Notes: generated from the letters alone by a model not told the origin. Shown: positions 1 through 6,732, counted from the first letter of the stretch. The stretch: DNA of 13,434 nt from Deltaproteobacteria bacterium (GCA_016844545.1 JAENJC010000101.1:1-13434), one strand, 5' to 3'. A program made the numbers and translations.

Positions 1-1
1 C

Positions 2-346
2 CGGCAGGTCGTTTCGCTCGCCAAGAGCCTCAAGCCTTCGTCGCGGGGAGAACTGGAAATTACCGACCTGAATCGTCTTTATCTCGAACAGGGACAACTC
101 TCTGTAGAGATAATGGGACGCGGCTACGCCTGGCTCGACACCGGGACCCATGAAAGCCTCCTTGAAGCCGGACAGTTCGTCGCCACCCTGGAAAACCGTC
201 AAGGCCTGAAAGTGGCATGCCCGGAGGAGATTGCATGGCGGAACGGATGGATTGACAACGAAAAACTGGACAAACTGGCTCAGCCCATGGCAAAGAACGG
301 TTATGGGCAATACCTGCTGGGCCTTTTAAAGCAAAAGGTGTATTGA
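2..346 (+). CDS. rfbA: Glucose-1-phosphate thymidylyltransferase, C-terminal part (truncated by window edge)
   Basis: Open from the first bases of the window in frame 2, so the 5' end lies outside; about 114 C-terminal residues are visible. The family condenses glucose-1-phosphate with dTTP to dTDP-glucose, the first step of dTDP-L-rhamnose synthesis, in the cytoplasm. The visible part carries the RmlA signature GRGYAWLDTGTHESLLEA, followed by the typical tail in which a QGLKVACPEEIAW segment precedes the final helices. The stop is TGA at 344-346, and rfbC starts one base later, so the two are surely cotranscribed and probably translationally coupled. The DNA is G+C-rich compared with the genes after 1014. 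Identification is firm; substrate specificity follows from the family and the rfbC neighbour. Confidence 0.93.
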   Translation, partial: RQVVSLAKSLKPSSRGELEITDLNRLYLEQGQLSVEIMGRGYAWLDTGTHESLLEAGQFVATLENRQGLKVACPEEIAWRNGWIDNEKLDKLAQPMAKNGYGQYLLGLLKQKVY

Positions 347-347
347 T

Positions 348-893
348 ATGCGGGCTACCAGACTTGAAATCCCGGATTTAGTGCTGTTTGAGCCAAAGGT
401 CTTTGGCGACGACAGGGGCTTCTTTTTTGAGAGCTTCAACAAAAGCGTTTTCGAGGAGGCGACTGGCTTGAGGCGCGACTTTGTCCAGGACAACCACTCC
501 CGCTCAGCCAGGAACGTGCTTCGCGGTCTCCATTATCAGATCAGGCAACCGCAGGGTAAGCTTATGAGGGTTATCGCTGGAGAGGTGTTTGACGTGTCAG
601 TTGATATCCGTAAGAGCTCACCCACATTTGGGAAGTGGGTCGGCGAAACACTTTCTGCGGAGAACAAGTGCATTCTATGGATCCCCGAAGGATTCGCCCA
701 CGGCTTCCTTGTGCTGTCCGATGTCGCCGAATTTATATATAAAACCACAGACTATTGGGCGCCGGAGCACGAAAGAACCATCATCTGGAACGACCCGACC
801 CTTGCGATCAACTGGAAAAACGATATTGAACCCGTATTGTCAGGAAAAGACGCAAAAGGCGTTTTGTTTGCGAATGCTGACCTATTCGCCTGA
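348..893 (+). CDS. rfbC: dTDP-4-dehydrorhamnose 3,5-epimerase
   Basis: A 181-residue cupin-fold epimerase of normal family length. It converts dTDP-4-keto-6-deoxyglucose to dTDP-4-keto-L-rhamnose, the third step to dTDP-L-rhamnose. Visible landmarks are the RGLHYQ motif at 59-64 with the presumed catalytic base His62, Lys71, the W-I-P-E-G-F-A-H-G-F stretch at 111-120, and conserved tyrosines at 131 and 136. The ATG at 348 lies one base after the rfbA stop; the AAGGTG just upstream is only a weak ribosome site, consistent with coupling to rfbA. rfbB and rfbD, needed to complete the pathway, are not in the window. Composition resembles rfbA and differs from the more A+T-rich genes downstream. 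Confidence 0.96.
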   Translation: MRATRLEIPDLVLFEPKVFGDDRGFFFESFNKSVFEEATGLRRDFVQDNHSRSARNVLRGLHYQIRQPQGKLMRVIAGEVFDVSVDIRKSSPTFGKWVGETLSAENKCILWIPEGFAHGFLVLSDVAEFIYKTTDYWAPEHERTIIWNDPTLAINWKNDIEPVLSGKDAKGVLFANADLFA

Positions 894-1013
894 GCTGGGA
901 ATCAAGATATCTGACAATTAAAGAAGATCATTTAAAGAAGTATTTCCAGCGAATAGGAAAGATAAGGTAATAATAACGTATTTGCACACACCACGAACAA
1001 TAGAGGAGTCTAT
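894..1013 (+). other. Intergenic gap between rfbC and epimerase gene, with a spaced direct repeat
   Basis: 120 bases with no gene. They contain two copies of TTAAAGAAG at 918-926 and 932-940, offset by exactly 14 bases, and end in a strong ribosome site GAGGAG at 1003-1008, five bases before the ATG at 1014. I see no convincing sigma70 promoter or terminator. Base composition drops from G+C-rich to A+T-rich across this gap. Confidence 0.5.
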
Positions 1014-2027
1014 ATGGGAGAAAAGATTCTTGTTACAGGGGCAGCTGGTTTTATCGGGTTTCACTTGTCTAAACGCTTGATTGAGCGCGGGGATCAGGTT
1101 GTAGGAATCGACAACCTAAATGACTATTATGACGTGAGCTTGAAAAAGGCCAGACTGGCCCAATTGGAAGGACGCTCAGGTTTCAGGTTTGTGAAGATGT
1201 CTCTTGAAGACCGCGATGGGGTTCTTGGATTGTTCAAGGAGGAGCGTTTTGACAAGGTGGTTAATCTAGCTGCTCAGGCTGGGGTTCGTTATTCCCTGAC
1301 AAATCCATATGCGTATATTGATGCCAATATAGTAGGTTTTATAAATATCCTAGAAGGTTGCAGGCATAGCAATGTAGGACACCTGGCTTTTGCATCATCA
1401 AGTTCGGTTTACGGAGCCAATACTAAGATGCCTTTTTCTGTACATGACAATGTAGACCATCCGGTCTCCCTTTATGCTGCCACAAAAAAGGCTAATGAAC
1501 TCATGGCACATACATACAGCCACTTATATAAATTGCCATGTACCGGCCTAAGGTTCTTTACAGTGTACGGTCCGTGGGGGCGCCCTGACATGGCCCTCTT
1601 CCTGTTTACAAAGGCTCTCATTGAAGACAGGCAGATAGATGTATACAACTTCGGGAAGATGCAGAGGGACTTTACCTATATTGATGACATTGTTGAAGGT
1701 GTAATCAGGGTAACCGATAGGATTGCCGCACCAAATCCGGCATGGTCAGGTGATGCATCTGATCCTGGCTCCAGTTCTGCCCCATATAAGATTTATAATA
1801 TAGGGAATAATAACCCTGTTGAGTTGATGAAGTTCATAGAGGTACTGGAAGACGCCCTTGGGAAAAAGGCAAAAAAGAATTTGCTCCCCTTACAGCCTGG
1901 AGATGTCCCTGCTACCTACGCTGACGTCGATGATCTAATGAAGGATGTAGGGTTTAAGCCGGATACTCCTGTAGAAGTAGGGATTAGAAAGTTTGTGGAA
2001 TGGTACAGGGGGTATTATGGGCGCTAA
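1014..2027 (+). CDS. NAD-dependent SDR epimerase, UDP-glucuronate 4-epimerase type
   Basis: A 337-residue extended SDR enzyme predicted to interconvert UDP-glucuronate and UDP-galacturonate in the cytoplasm for capsule, O-antigen or exopolysaccharide. The Rossmann motif GxxGxxG is at Gly9/12/15, the SSSSVYG serine region at 128-134, and the catalytic Tyr154-xxx-Lys158 pair in SLYAATKKANE. The DNLNDYYD segment at 33-40 and RFFTVYGPWGRPDMA at 180-194 are typical of the CapI/LpsL uronate epimerases rather than GalE or WbpP. The ATG at 1014 is preceded by GAGGAG at good spacing. The 3' end overlaps the next gene by 11 bases, so the two form one translational unit. A related UDP-hexosamine epimerase activity cannot be excluded because the neighbour is a hexosamine-type dehydrogenase. 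Confidence 0.9.
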   Translation: MGEKILVTGAAGFIGFHLSKRLIERGDQVVGIDNLNDYYDVSLKKARLAQLEGRSGFRFVKMSLEDRDGVLGLFKEERFDKVVNLAAQAGVRYSLTNPYAYIDANIVGFINILEGCRHSNVGHLAFASSSSVYGANTKMPFSVHDNVDHPVSLYAATKKANELMAHTYSHLYKLPCTGLRFFTVYGPWGRPDMALFLFTKALIEDRQIDVYNFGKMQRDFTYIDDIVEGVIRVTDRIAAPNPAWSGDASDPGSSSAPYKIYNIGNNNPVELMKFIEVLEDALGKKAKKNLLPLQPGDVPATYADVDDLMKDVGFKPDTPVEVGIRKFVEWYRGYYGR

Positions 2028-3309
2028 ATTTGATAAAGTAGTTTCTGTAGTTGGCCTCGGTTATGTGGGATTGCCTGTTGCCGTGGCATTTGGAAAGATC
2101 AGAAAAACAGTTGGATTTGATATCAATTCTAAACGTATAGAGGAACTTAAGGCCGGTCATGATCGTACCGGCGAGGTTACACCTGAAGAACTGAAAGCGG
2201 CGGATATCCTGTTTACAGATAAAATCGCGGAGCTAAGGCTCGCTGACTTTCATATAGTTGCAGTGCCAACGCCGGTGGACGATGCCAAGCAACCCGATCT
2301 GACACCGATGCTAAAGGCATCGGAGACTGTAGGCAAGGCCCTTAAAAAGGGGGACATAGTTGTTTATGAGTCAACGGTTTATCCAGGGGTGACCGAAGAG
2401 GAATGCGTGCCGGTTCTGGAGAAGGTTTCCGGCCTCAAGTGCGGGAGTGACTTTAAGGTCGGGTACAGTCCTGAGCGCATCAATCCAGGGGATAAAGAGC
2501 ATTCATTTACCAAGATAAAAAAGGTCGTTTCAGGTCAGGATGCCGAAACCCTTGAGGTTGTTGCCTCTGTTTACGAGTCAGTGGTTACTGCTGGAGTCCA
2601 CCGTGCTACCAGCATTAAGGTTGCCGAGGCTGCAAAGGTGATTGAAAATACCCAGCGTGACTTGAACATCGCTTTAATGAACGAACTTGCCATAATCTTT
2701 GATAGGATGGGGATTGACACCAATGATGTGTTAGAAGCAGCAGGGACCAAATGGAACTTCCTTAAGTTCAAGCCAGGCCTTGTTGGCGGCCACTGCATAG
2801 GAGTTGATCCATACTACCTGACGCACAAGGCAGAAAAGATAGGTTACATCCCTCAGGTCATCCTTGCAGGCCGAAGAATTAATGATGGGATGGGAAAGTT
2901 TATTGCTCAGAGGACAGTGAAGGAGATGATTAGAGCCGGGCACTGCATCCACGGCTGCACAGTAACAGTGCTGGGGCTTACGTTTAAGGAGGATTGCCCT
3001 GACCTCAGAAATTCAAAGGTGATAGATATCATACGGGAGTTGCAGGATTACGGCATAAATGTCCAGGTAACTGACCCACTCGCAGACCCGGCCGAGGCCT
3101 ACCATGAATATAATGTAAAACTTGTTTCAATGCGTGAATTAAAGCCTGCTACTGCGGTTGTAGCAGCAGTCGCACATAAACCCTTTAGGGAATTATCTGT
3201 TCCTCAATTAACAGGCCTTATGAATAAAAACCCTGTGTTGTCTGATGTAAAGGGGATGTACGAACGAGATGTCTTGGAAGCGGCTGGAATCAGGGTGTGG
3301 AGATTATAG
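2017..3309 (+). CDS. UDP-N-acetyl-hexosamine 6-dehydrogenase (TviB/WbpO-like nucleotide sugar dehydrogenase)
   Basis: A 430-residue UDP-sugar dehydrogenase of the UDP-GlcNAc/GalNAc branch, which oxidises C6 twice with NAD+ to give the uronic acid. It shows the N-terminal NAD motif GLGYVG at 13-18, ESTVYPGVTEE at 118-128, YSPERINPGD at 150-159, the catalytic Lys207 in AAKVIENTQRD, and the catalytic Cys260 with Asp264 in GGHCIGVDPYYL. The run KWNFLKFKPG before the cysteine is characteristic of TviB/WbpO-type enzymes, not of UDP-glucose dehydrogenase. I chose ATG 2017, eight codons after a possible TTG start at 1993, because an AGGGGG site lies four bases upstream and residues from here match the family start. 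It overlaps the epimerase gene. GlcNAc versus GalNAc preference cannot be read from the sequence. Confidence 0.92.
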   Translation: MGAKFDKVVSVVGLGYVGLPVAVAFGKIRKTVGFDINSKRIEELKAGHDRTGEVTPEELKAADILFTDKIAELRLADFHIVAVPTPVDDAKQPDLTPMLKASETVGKALKKGDIVVYESTVYPGVTEEECVPVLEKVSGLKCGSDFKVGYSPERINPGDKEHSFTKIKKVVSGQDAETLEVVASVYESVVTAGVHRATSIKVAEAAKVIENTQRDLNIALMNELAIIFDRMGIDTNDVLEAAGTKWNFLKFKPGLVGGHCIGVDPYYLTHKAEKIGYIPQVILAGRRINDGMGKFIAQRTVKEMIRAGHCIHGCTVTVLGLTFKEDCPDLRNSKVIDIIRELQDYGINVQVTDPLADPAEAYHEYNVKLVSMRELKPATAVVAAVAHKPFRELSVPQLTGLMNKNPVLSDVKGMYERDVLEAAGIRVWRL

Positions 3310-3572
3310 GAAAGAGGGAAGTGCACTATAAAGAATCGCTTGATCAGGATAAGCTCAATAGAGGAGTTCAGGTGGTTTCAGGAAAAATGGCAATTGAGGA
3401 TATAAAAAAACTTCCCCCTGTTTTTGAAAGGGTTGGTGTATCCGGTTTGCATACCTCATTGGTTCAGTGGCCAATGGAGAGGTTACCCCTTTATGTGGTT
3501 TATGAAGGGTTAGAGGCTATGTGCGATTTTGATGGGAAATTTGCTTGCCAAAGTTTACTCTTTATGGTATAA
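3297..3572 (+). CDS. Small unrecognised ORF after the sugar dehydrogenase
   Basis: An open frame of up to 91 residues from GTG 3297, overlapping the dehydrogenase end by 13 bases; an internal ATG at 3387 would give 61 residues. I do not recognise the protein. It has no obvious signal peptide or membrane segment, and it contains two isolated cysteines near its C-terminus (CDFDGKFAC). No good ribosome site precedes either start. Its last codons overlap the -35 and -10 elements of a strong candidate rpmB promoter, with the TAA stop inside the -10. It may be a remnant gene, a short member of the polysaccharide operon, or a chance frame filling an otherwise non-coding junction of about 295 bases. 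Confidence 0.3.
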   Translation: MEIIGKREVHYKESLDQDKLNRGVQVVSGKMAIEDIKKLPPVFERVGVSGLHTSLVQWPMERLPLYVVYEGLEAMCDFDGKFACQSLLFMV

Positions 3573-3573
3573 G
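3545..3573 (+). promoter_or_regulatory. Sigma70-type promoter for rpmB
   Basis: -35 TTGCCA (3545-3550) and -10 TATAAG (3568-3573) are separated by exactly 17 bases, each matching 5 of 6 consensus positions. Transcription would start near 3580, giving a leader of about 25 bases before the GTG start of rpmB, with the ribosome site inside it. This would make rpmB independent of the polysaccharide genes. Confidence 0.6.
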
Positions 3574-3604
3574 TTTTTATTTAACTCAACTCGGAGGTAC
3601 TATC

Positions 3605-3796
3605 GTGTCAAGGGCATGTGACATCTGCGGCAAGGGGCCCACTTTCGGCCACAACGTCAGCCACGCAAACAACAAGACCAGGAAGGTCTGGTATCCAAAC
3701 GTCCAGAAGGTAAGGGCCGTTCAGAACGGCTCAGTTCAAAAGATTAAAGTCTGCACAAGATGCATCCGCACAGGTTCCGTAGTTAAAGCTATCTAA
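3605..3796 (+). CDS. rpmB: 50S ribosomal protein L28
   Basis: A 63-residue L28 of the zinc-ribbon (C+) form. It binds 23S rRNA in the large subunit. Two CxxC pairs (Cys5/Cys8 and Cys50/Cys53) form the metal site; the ICGKGPTFGHNVSHANNKT segment is the family hallmark. The frame is open upstream, but the real start is GTG 3605, which gives the conserved N-terminus MSRACDICGKG and has a GGAGGT ribosome site at 3593-3598 with 6-base spacing. It is the last plus-strand gene, and its TAA stop (3794-3796) overlaps the stop codon of the convergent ridA gene. No terminator separates the two. Confidence 0.96.
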   Translation: MSRACDICGKGPTFGHNVSHANNKTRKVWYPNVQKVRAVQNGSVQKIKVCTRCIRTGSVVKAI

Positions 3797-4179
3797 CTGC
3801 CCACCACTGCAACAGCGTCAATCTCAACCCTGACATCCCTCGGAAGACGGCTGACCTCTACAGTCGCCCTTGCAGGCTTGTTCCTGGTAAAGAACTTTGC
3901 ATAGCACTCATTGAACTTTGAAAAGTCCATCATATCTTTCAGGTAGACAGTGGTCTTTACCACATCTTCCATGGATGAACCGGCGGACTCAAGTATTGCT
4001 GATAAATTTTGCAAGACCCTCTCTGCCTGGAGCTCAATCCCTCCTGTCACAACCTCTCCGCTGTCTGGAGAAAGCGGTATCTGACCCGAAACAAAAATGA
4101 ACCCCCCTGCCCTTATAGCCTGAGAATATGGGCCAATAGCCTTTGGGGCCTTATCTGTGTTTATAATCTCTTTCTGCAT
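3793..4179 (-). CDS. ridA: RidA family 2-iminobutanoate/2-iminopropanoate deaminase
   Basis: A 128-residue YjgF/YER057c/UK114 protein. The family forms trimers that hydrolyse reactive enamine/imine intermediates released by PLP enzymes such as threonine dehydratase. Visible are GPYSQAI at 16-22, FVSGQIP at 29-35, and the C-terminal RATVEVSRLPRDVRVEIDAVA with the presumed catalytic Arg104 and Glu119. ATG at 4177-4179 is preceded by a near-perfect GGAGGT site (4186-4191). It is last in the minus-strand block after rel, an order common in this kind of genome. Its TAG stop is embedded in the rpmB end. Confidence 0.95.
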   Translation of the reverse strand: MQKEIINTDKAPKAIGPYSQAIRAGGFIFVSGQIPLSPDSGEVVTGGIELQAERVLQNLSAILESAGSSMEDVVKTTVYLKDMMDFSKFNECYAKFFTRNKPARATVEVSRLPRDVRVEIDAVAVVGS

Positions 4180-4198
4180 CGGATTACCTCCAACTATT

Positions 4199-4215
4199 GG
4201 TGGGCACAGCCCATC
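4199..4215 (-). other. Short hairpin between rel and ridA
   Basis: TGGGC (4201-4205) pairs with GCCCA (4209-4213) around a 3-base loop, extendable to about 7 pairs with one G-T. It lies 7 bases upstream of the ridA ribosome site on the transcribed strand. There is no T-run after it, so I do not call it a terminator. Confidence 0.35.
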
Positions 4216-4237
4216 CTACTCAAAACTCTTATTAATA

Positions 4238-4272
4238 CAGTTCACGGGTTACAGCTCACGGTTCACGGTCCT
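4238..4272. repeat. Degenerate heptamer array adjoining the rel stop codon
   Basis: Five consecutive 7-base words on the plus strand: CAGTTCA, CGGGTTA, CAGCTCA, CGGTTCA, CGGTCCT. The consensus is close to CGGTTCA. The array runs directly into the rel stop codon (4272-4274). Confidence 0.55.
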
Positions 4273-6374
4273 TATGCCCTTAGCCTTTCGACTTTTAAGA
4301 CCCCCTTAAGCCGAGACAGGGCTGCTATCACCTTCTGGAGCTGGGCAACGCTGCCAACCTCGACCTCAAATATTCCTACAGCCTTTTTATCTTCTGTAGC
4401 CTTAAGTTGGGCACTTGTTATATTTGCCTCCGAAGAGGTTATGGTTGAACTGATCTCTGCCAGAATACCCTTTTTATCAAGACATACAACCTCTATTTTT
4501 GCAGGCCTCGAACCTACTGCCCCTGTATCCCACTCGACATCCACCTTCCGCTCAGGGTCTATTTCCCTCGTCATGGGACATTCAACCCTGTGAACGGTAA
4601 CCCCCCTCCCCCTCGTTATAAACCCAACCACCTTATCACCTGAAAGAGGATTGCAGCAGTTGCCGAACCTGACCATCACATCCTCTACACCCTTAATCCT
4701 GATGGCGCTATCAGGCTTCTTTCTGAACCTGCTTATTACGCTGGTCAGCCCCAATGTTGGCTTCTTCTGACTATCAAGCAACTTATCTTTGGGGACAATC
4801 TTTGATAATACATTATGAATGGGAAGCTTGCCATAACCGACCCTTGCGTATAGGTCTTCTGCGGTAGGGATATGCAACTCCGATACGGCCTTTGACATAT
4901 CCTCATTCCTCAGTTCAAGGGAATACTTTTTGAGTTCTTTTTCCAGCATCTCCCTTCCGAGAGATATGCTCCTGCCCCTCTCTTCCGTGTTTATCCACTG
5001 GATTATCCTGGCCTTGGCCCTGGAAGTGACCACAAACTTGAGCCAGTCCCTGCTTGGATGGTGTGTGGTGGATGTAAGTATCTCTACAGTATCCCCATTT
5101 CTCAACTGATACCTTAGGGGGACCATTTTCCCGTTGACCTTGGCCCCCACACATTTATGTCCTATATCTGAATGAATGCCGTACGCAAAATCAACAGGGG
5201 TCGCCCCCCTCTGCAGTTCCTTTACCAGCCCCTTCGGAGTAAATACATAGACCTCATCTGAAAAGAGGTCTACCTTTACAGTCTCCATGAAGTGAGCCGG
5301 GTCCTTCAAATCCGTTTGCAATTCAAGGAGCTGCCTTAGCCATGAGAACCTTGCGTCATCTTTATGACTGAAGGCCTTGCCCTCTTTATACTTCCAGTGA
5401 GCCGCTATCCCCTCCTCCGCAATCCTGTGCATCTCCCTTGTCCTGATCTGCACCTCCACCCTCTCCCCGTTAGGGGCTATGACTGTAGTATGCAATGACT
5501 GATATCCGTTTGCCTTAGACATGGCTATAAAATCCTTAAAACGGCCAGGTACAGGCTTCCACAGGGAATGCACCATACCGAGGGCGCCATAACAATCTTT
5601 TACAGAGTCAACTTTTATCCTGAAGGCCATTATGTCGTTGAGTTGTTCTATATCAACGACATCCTGATCACCCAATTTTTTGTAAACTCCGTATATGTGC
5701 TTTGGTCTTCCGGTCACCTCGCCTTGGATATTAAAACTTTCCATCTCCTTTTGGATGATGTCTTTGAAATCGGTTATGAACCTCTCCCTCTCTACCCATT
5801 TATCTGAGACCATTTTTGATATCTTATTGTAAAGCTCCGGCCTTAAATATTTTAACGACAGGTCTTCCAGTTCCGACTTTATCCATCCTATACCGAGCCT
5901 GTTTGCGATAGGGTTTTCATTCGGGAGGTGTTCGAGGGTCCTCATGTTGTGGAGCCTATCGGCCAGCTTTACCAGTATCACCCGGATGTCCTTCCCCATG
6001 GCCAGGATCATCTTTCTGAAGTTCTCAGCCTGCTTCTCTTCAGAGGTTGCAAAGGCGATCTTCCCTATCTTTGTGACCCCGTCAACCATCTCGGCGACTT
6101 CCGGGCCAAAGAACTCCTTGAGTTCTTCGGTGCTGGCAAAGGTGTCTTCTATCGTATCGTGAAGGAGCCCAGTGGAGATTGTCTGAGGGTCAAGCCTGAG
6201 TTGAGCCAGCAGCATCGCCACTTCTATGGGATGATTGAGGTAAGGTTCGCCGGACAGCCGTACCTGCCCCTTGTGAACCTTGGCGGAAAAGATATAGGCC
6301 TTCCTTATAAGATCAAGGTCTCCAGCGGGATTGTAGGCGGAAACCCTTTCAATGATGTCTTCAAGCCTTATCAT
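4272..6374 (-). CDS. rel/spoT: Bifunctional-type (p)ppGpp synthetase/hydrolase, Rel/SpoT family
   Basis: A 700-residue long RSH protein that makes and degrades the alarmone (p)ppGpp. The HD hydrolase domain keeps Arg39, His48, His72-Asp73, Glu76-Asp77 and Asp139/Asn143 (LADRLHN). The synthetase domain follows with GRPKHIYGVYKK at 222-233, Asp247 (DIMAFRI) and Glu307 (EVQIRT). TGS is at about 375-435, the CC...H...C motif at Cys573, Cys574, His595 and Cys599, and a C-terminal ACT domain at about 625-700. The expected helix after HNMRTLEHLP is missing: NEN (152-154) replaces about 16 family residues before PIANRLG, a 13-residue deletion. I start at ATG 6374, which matches family N-termini. The frame is open to 6479 but that extension is unlike the family. 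There is no ribosome site upstream, and a -10-like TATCAT lies six bases before the ATG. Confidence 0.95.
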   Translation of the reverse strand: MIRLEDIIERVSAYNPAGDLDLIRKAYIFSAKVHKGQVRLSGEPYLNHPIEVAMLLAQLRLDPQTISTGLLHDTIEDTFASTEELKEFFGPEVAEMVDGVTKIGKIAFATSEEKQAENFRKMILAMGKDIRVILVKLADRLHNMRTLEHLPNENPIANRLGIGWIKSELEDLSLKYLRPELYNKISKMVSDKWVERERFITDFKDIIQKEMESFNIQGEVTGRPKHIYGVYKKLGDQDVVDIEQLNDIMAFRIKVDSVKDCYGALGMVHSLWKPVPGRFKDFIAMSKANGYQSLHTTVIAPNGERVEVQIRTREMHRIAEEGIAAHWKYKEGKAFSHKDDARFSWLRQLLELQTDLKDPAHFMETVKVDLFSDEVYVFTPKGLVKELQRGATPVDFAYGIHSDIGHKCVGAKVNGKMVPLRYQLRNGDTVEILTSTTHHPSRDWLKFVVTSRAKARIIQWINTEERGRSISLGREMLEKELKKYSLELRNEDMSKAVSELHIPTAEDLYARVGYGKLPIHNVLSKIVPKDKLLDSQKKPTLGLTSVISRFRKKPDSAIRIKGVEDVMVRFGNCCNPLSGDKVVGFITRGRGVTVHRVECPMTREIDPERKVDVEWDTGAVGSRPAKIEVVCLDKKGILAEISSTITSSEANITSAQLKATEDKKAVGIFEVEVGSVAQLQKVIAALSRLKGVLKVERLRA

Positions 6375-6380
6375 TTTTTT

Positions 6381-6409
6381 ATGATAGCTTAAAAACGCTG
6401 GGAAATCAA
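6381..6409 (-). promoter_or_regulatory. Candidate promoter giving a leaderless rel transcript
   Basis: On the minus strand, TTGATT (6404-6409) and TATCAT (6381-6386) are 17 bases apart. Six bases separate TATCAT from the A of the rel ATG, so transcription would start at or next to the start codon. No Shine-Dalgarno sequence is present, as expected for a leaderless message. Confidence 0.4.
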
Positions 6410-6482
6410 CATCCGAGAGGACCACCCGTGGAACCACCCGCAGACGGCAAAAGGAGAAAAGAGGGAGGTAAAGGAACACTAA

Positions 6483-6520
6483 AAGGCTAAAAGTGAATAA
6501 CCTTTTAACCTCTTAGCCTT
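6483..6520. repeat. Inverted repeat and loose heptamer words between rpoZ and rel
   Basis: AAGGCTAA (6483-6490) pairs with TTAGCCTT (6513-6520) over a 22-base loop. On the minus strand the right arm is read first, in loose 7-base words AGGCTAA, GAGGTTA, AAAGGTT, then inverted versions. The tail after the stem is only TTAG, so it is a poor intrinsic terminator. A separate 7-base inverted pair, GTGAATA (6493-6499) and TATTCAC (6536-6542), ties this gap to the rpoZ stop region. Confidence 0.4.
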
Positions 6521-6534
6521 GGATACTTCAAAGT

Positions 6535-6732
6535 CTATTCACCAGAGGCTACAGCTGTGATTTTCCCTTCCGCAATCTCCCTCAGGGCAACGACTATCTC
6601 CTTATTATCCCTTGGGTTCACCAATGGGTGGGCGCCCTGCACGAGCTGGCGAACCCTCTTTGTTGCCAGCATAACCAGGGTAAAACGGTTATCCACTTGC
6701 TTTAAACAATCTTCAACAGTTATTCTTGCCAT
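6535..6732 (-). CDS. rpoZ: RNA polymerase omega subunit
   Basis: A 65-residue omega subunit, which folds against the beta-prime subunit of RNA polymerase, aids its assembly, and in proteobacteria forms part of a ppGpp site. The family core ARITVEDCLKQVDNRFTLV is at 2-20, followed by the LATKRVRQL helix at 22-30. The frame continues eight codons upstream, but ATG 6730-6732 gives the conserved start and has GGAGG (6741-6745) at 8-base spacing. It sits between gmk and rel, as gmk-rpoZ-spoT does in E. coli, which places a ppGpp-sensing subunit beside the ppGpp enzyme. A strongly paired gap separates it from gmk. Confidence 0.93.
   Translation of the reverse strand: MARITVEDCLKQVDNRFTLVMLATKRVRQLVQGAHPLVNPRDNKEIVVALREIAEGKITAVASGE

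Noticed and set aside
1993..2016. Earlier TTG start for the sugar dehydrogenase
   Set aside because: It would add eight residues not typical of the family; the ATG at 2017 has AGGGGG just upstream.
4199..4215. Terminator between rel and ridA
   Set aside because: The hairpin is short and not followed by a T-run; it lies next to the ridA ribosome site, so it may affect translation instead.
4009..4593. 194-codon plus-strand open frame across ridA, the gap and the rel 3' end
   Set aside because: It crosses two well-supported minus-strand genes and the heptamer repeats, and has no family resemblance or ribosome site.
5928..6392. 154-codon plus-strand open frame opposite the rel 5' end
   Set aside because: It is the complement of the conserved HD domain of rel and has no independent support.
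6375..6479. 35-residue N-terminal extension of Rel
   Set aside because: The extension is hydrophobic and unlike family N-termini, while MIRLEDIIERV at 6374 matches them. I see no ribosome site that would favour the longer form.
6483..6520. Intrinsic terminator after rpoZ
   Set aside because: The 8-bp A+T-rich stem has a 22-base loop and no T-run; too weak to call.
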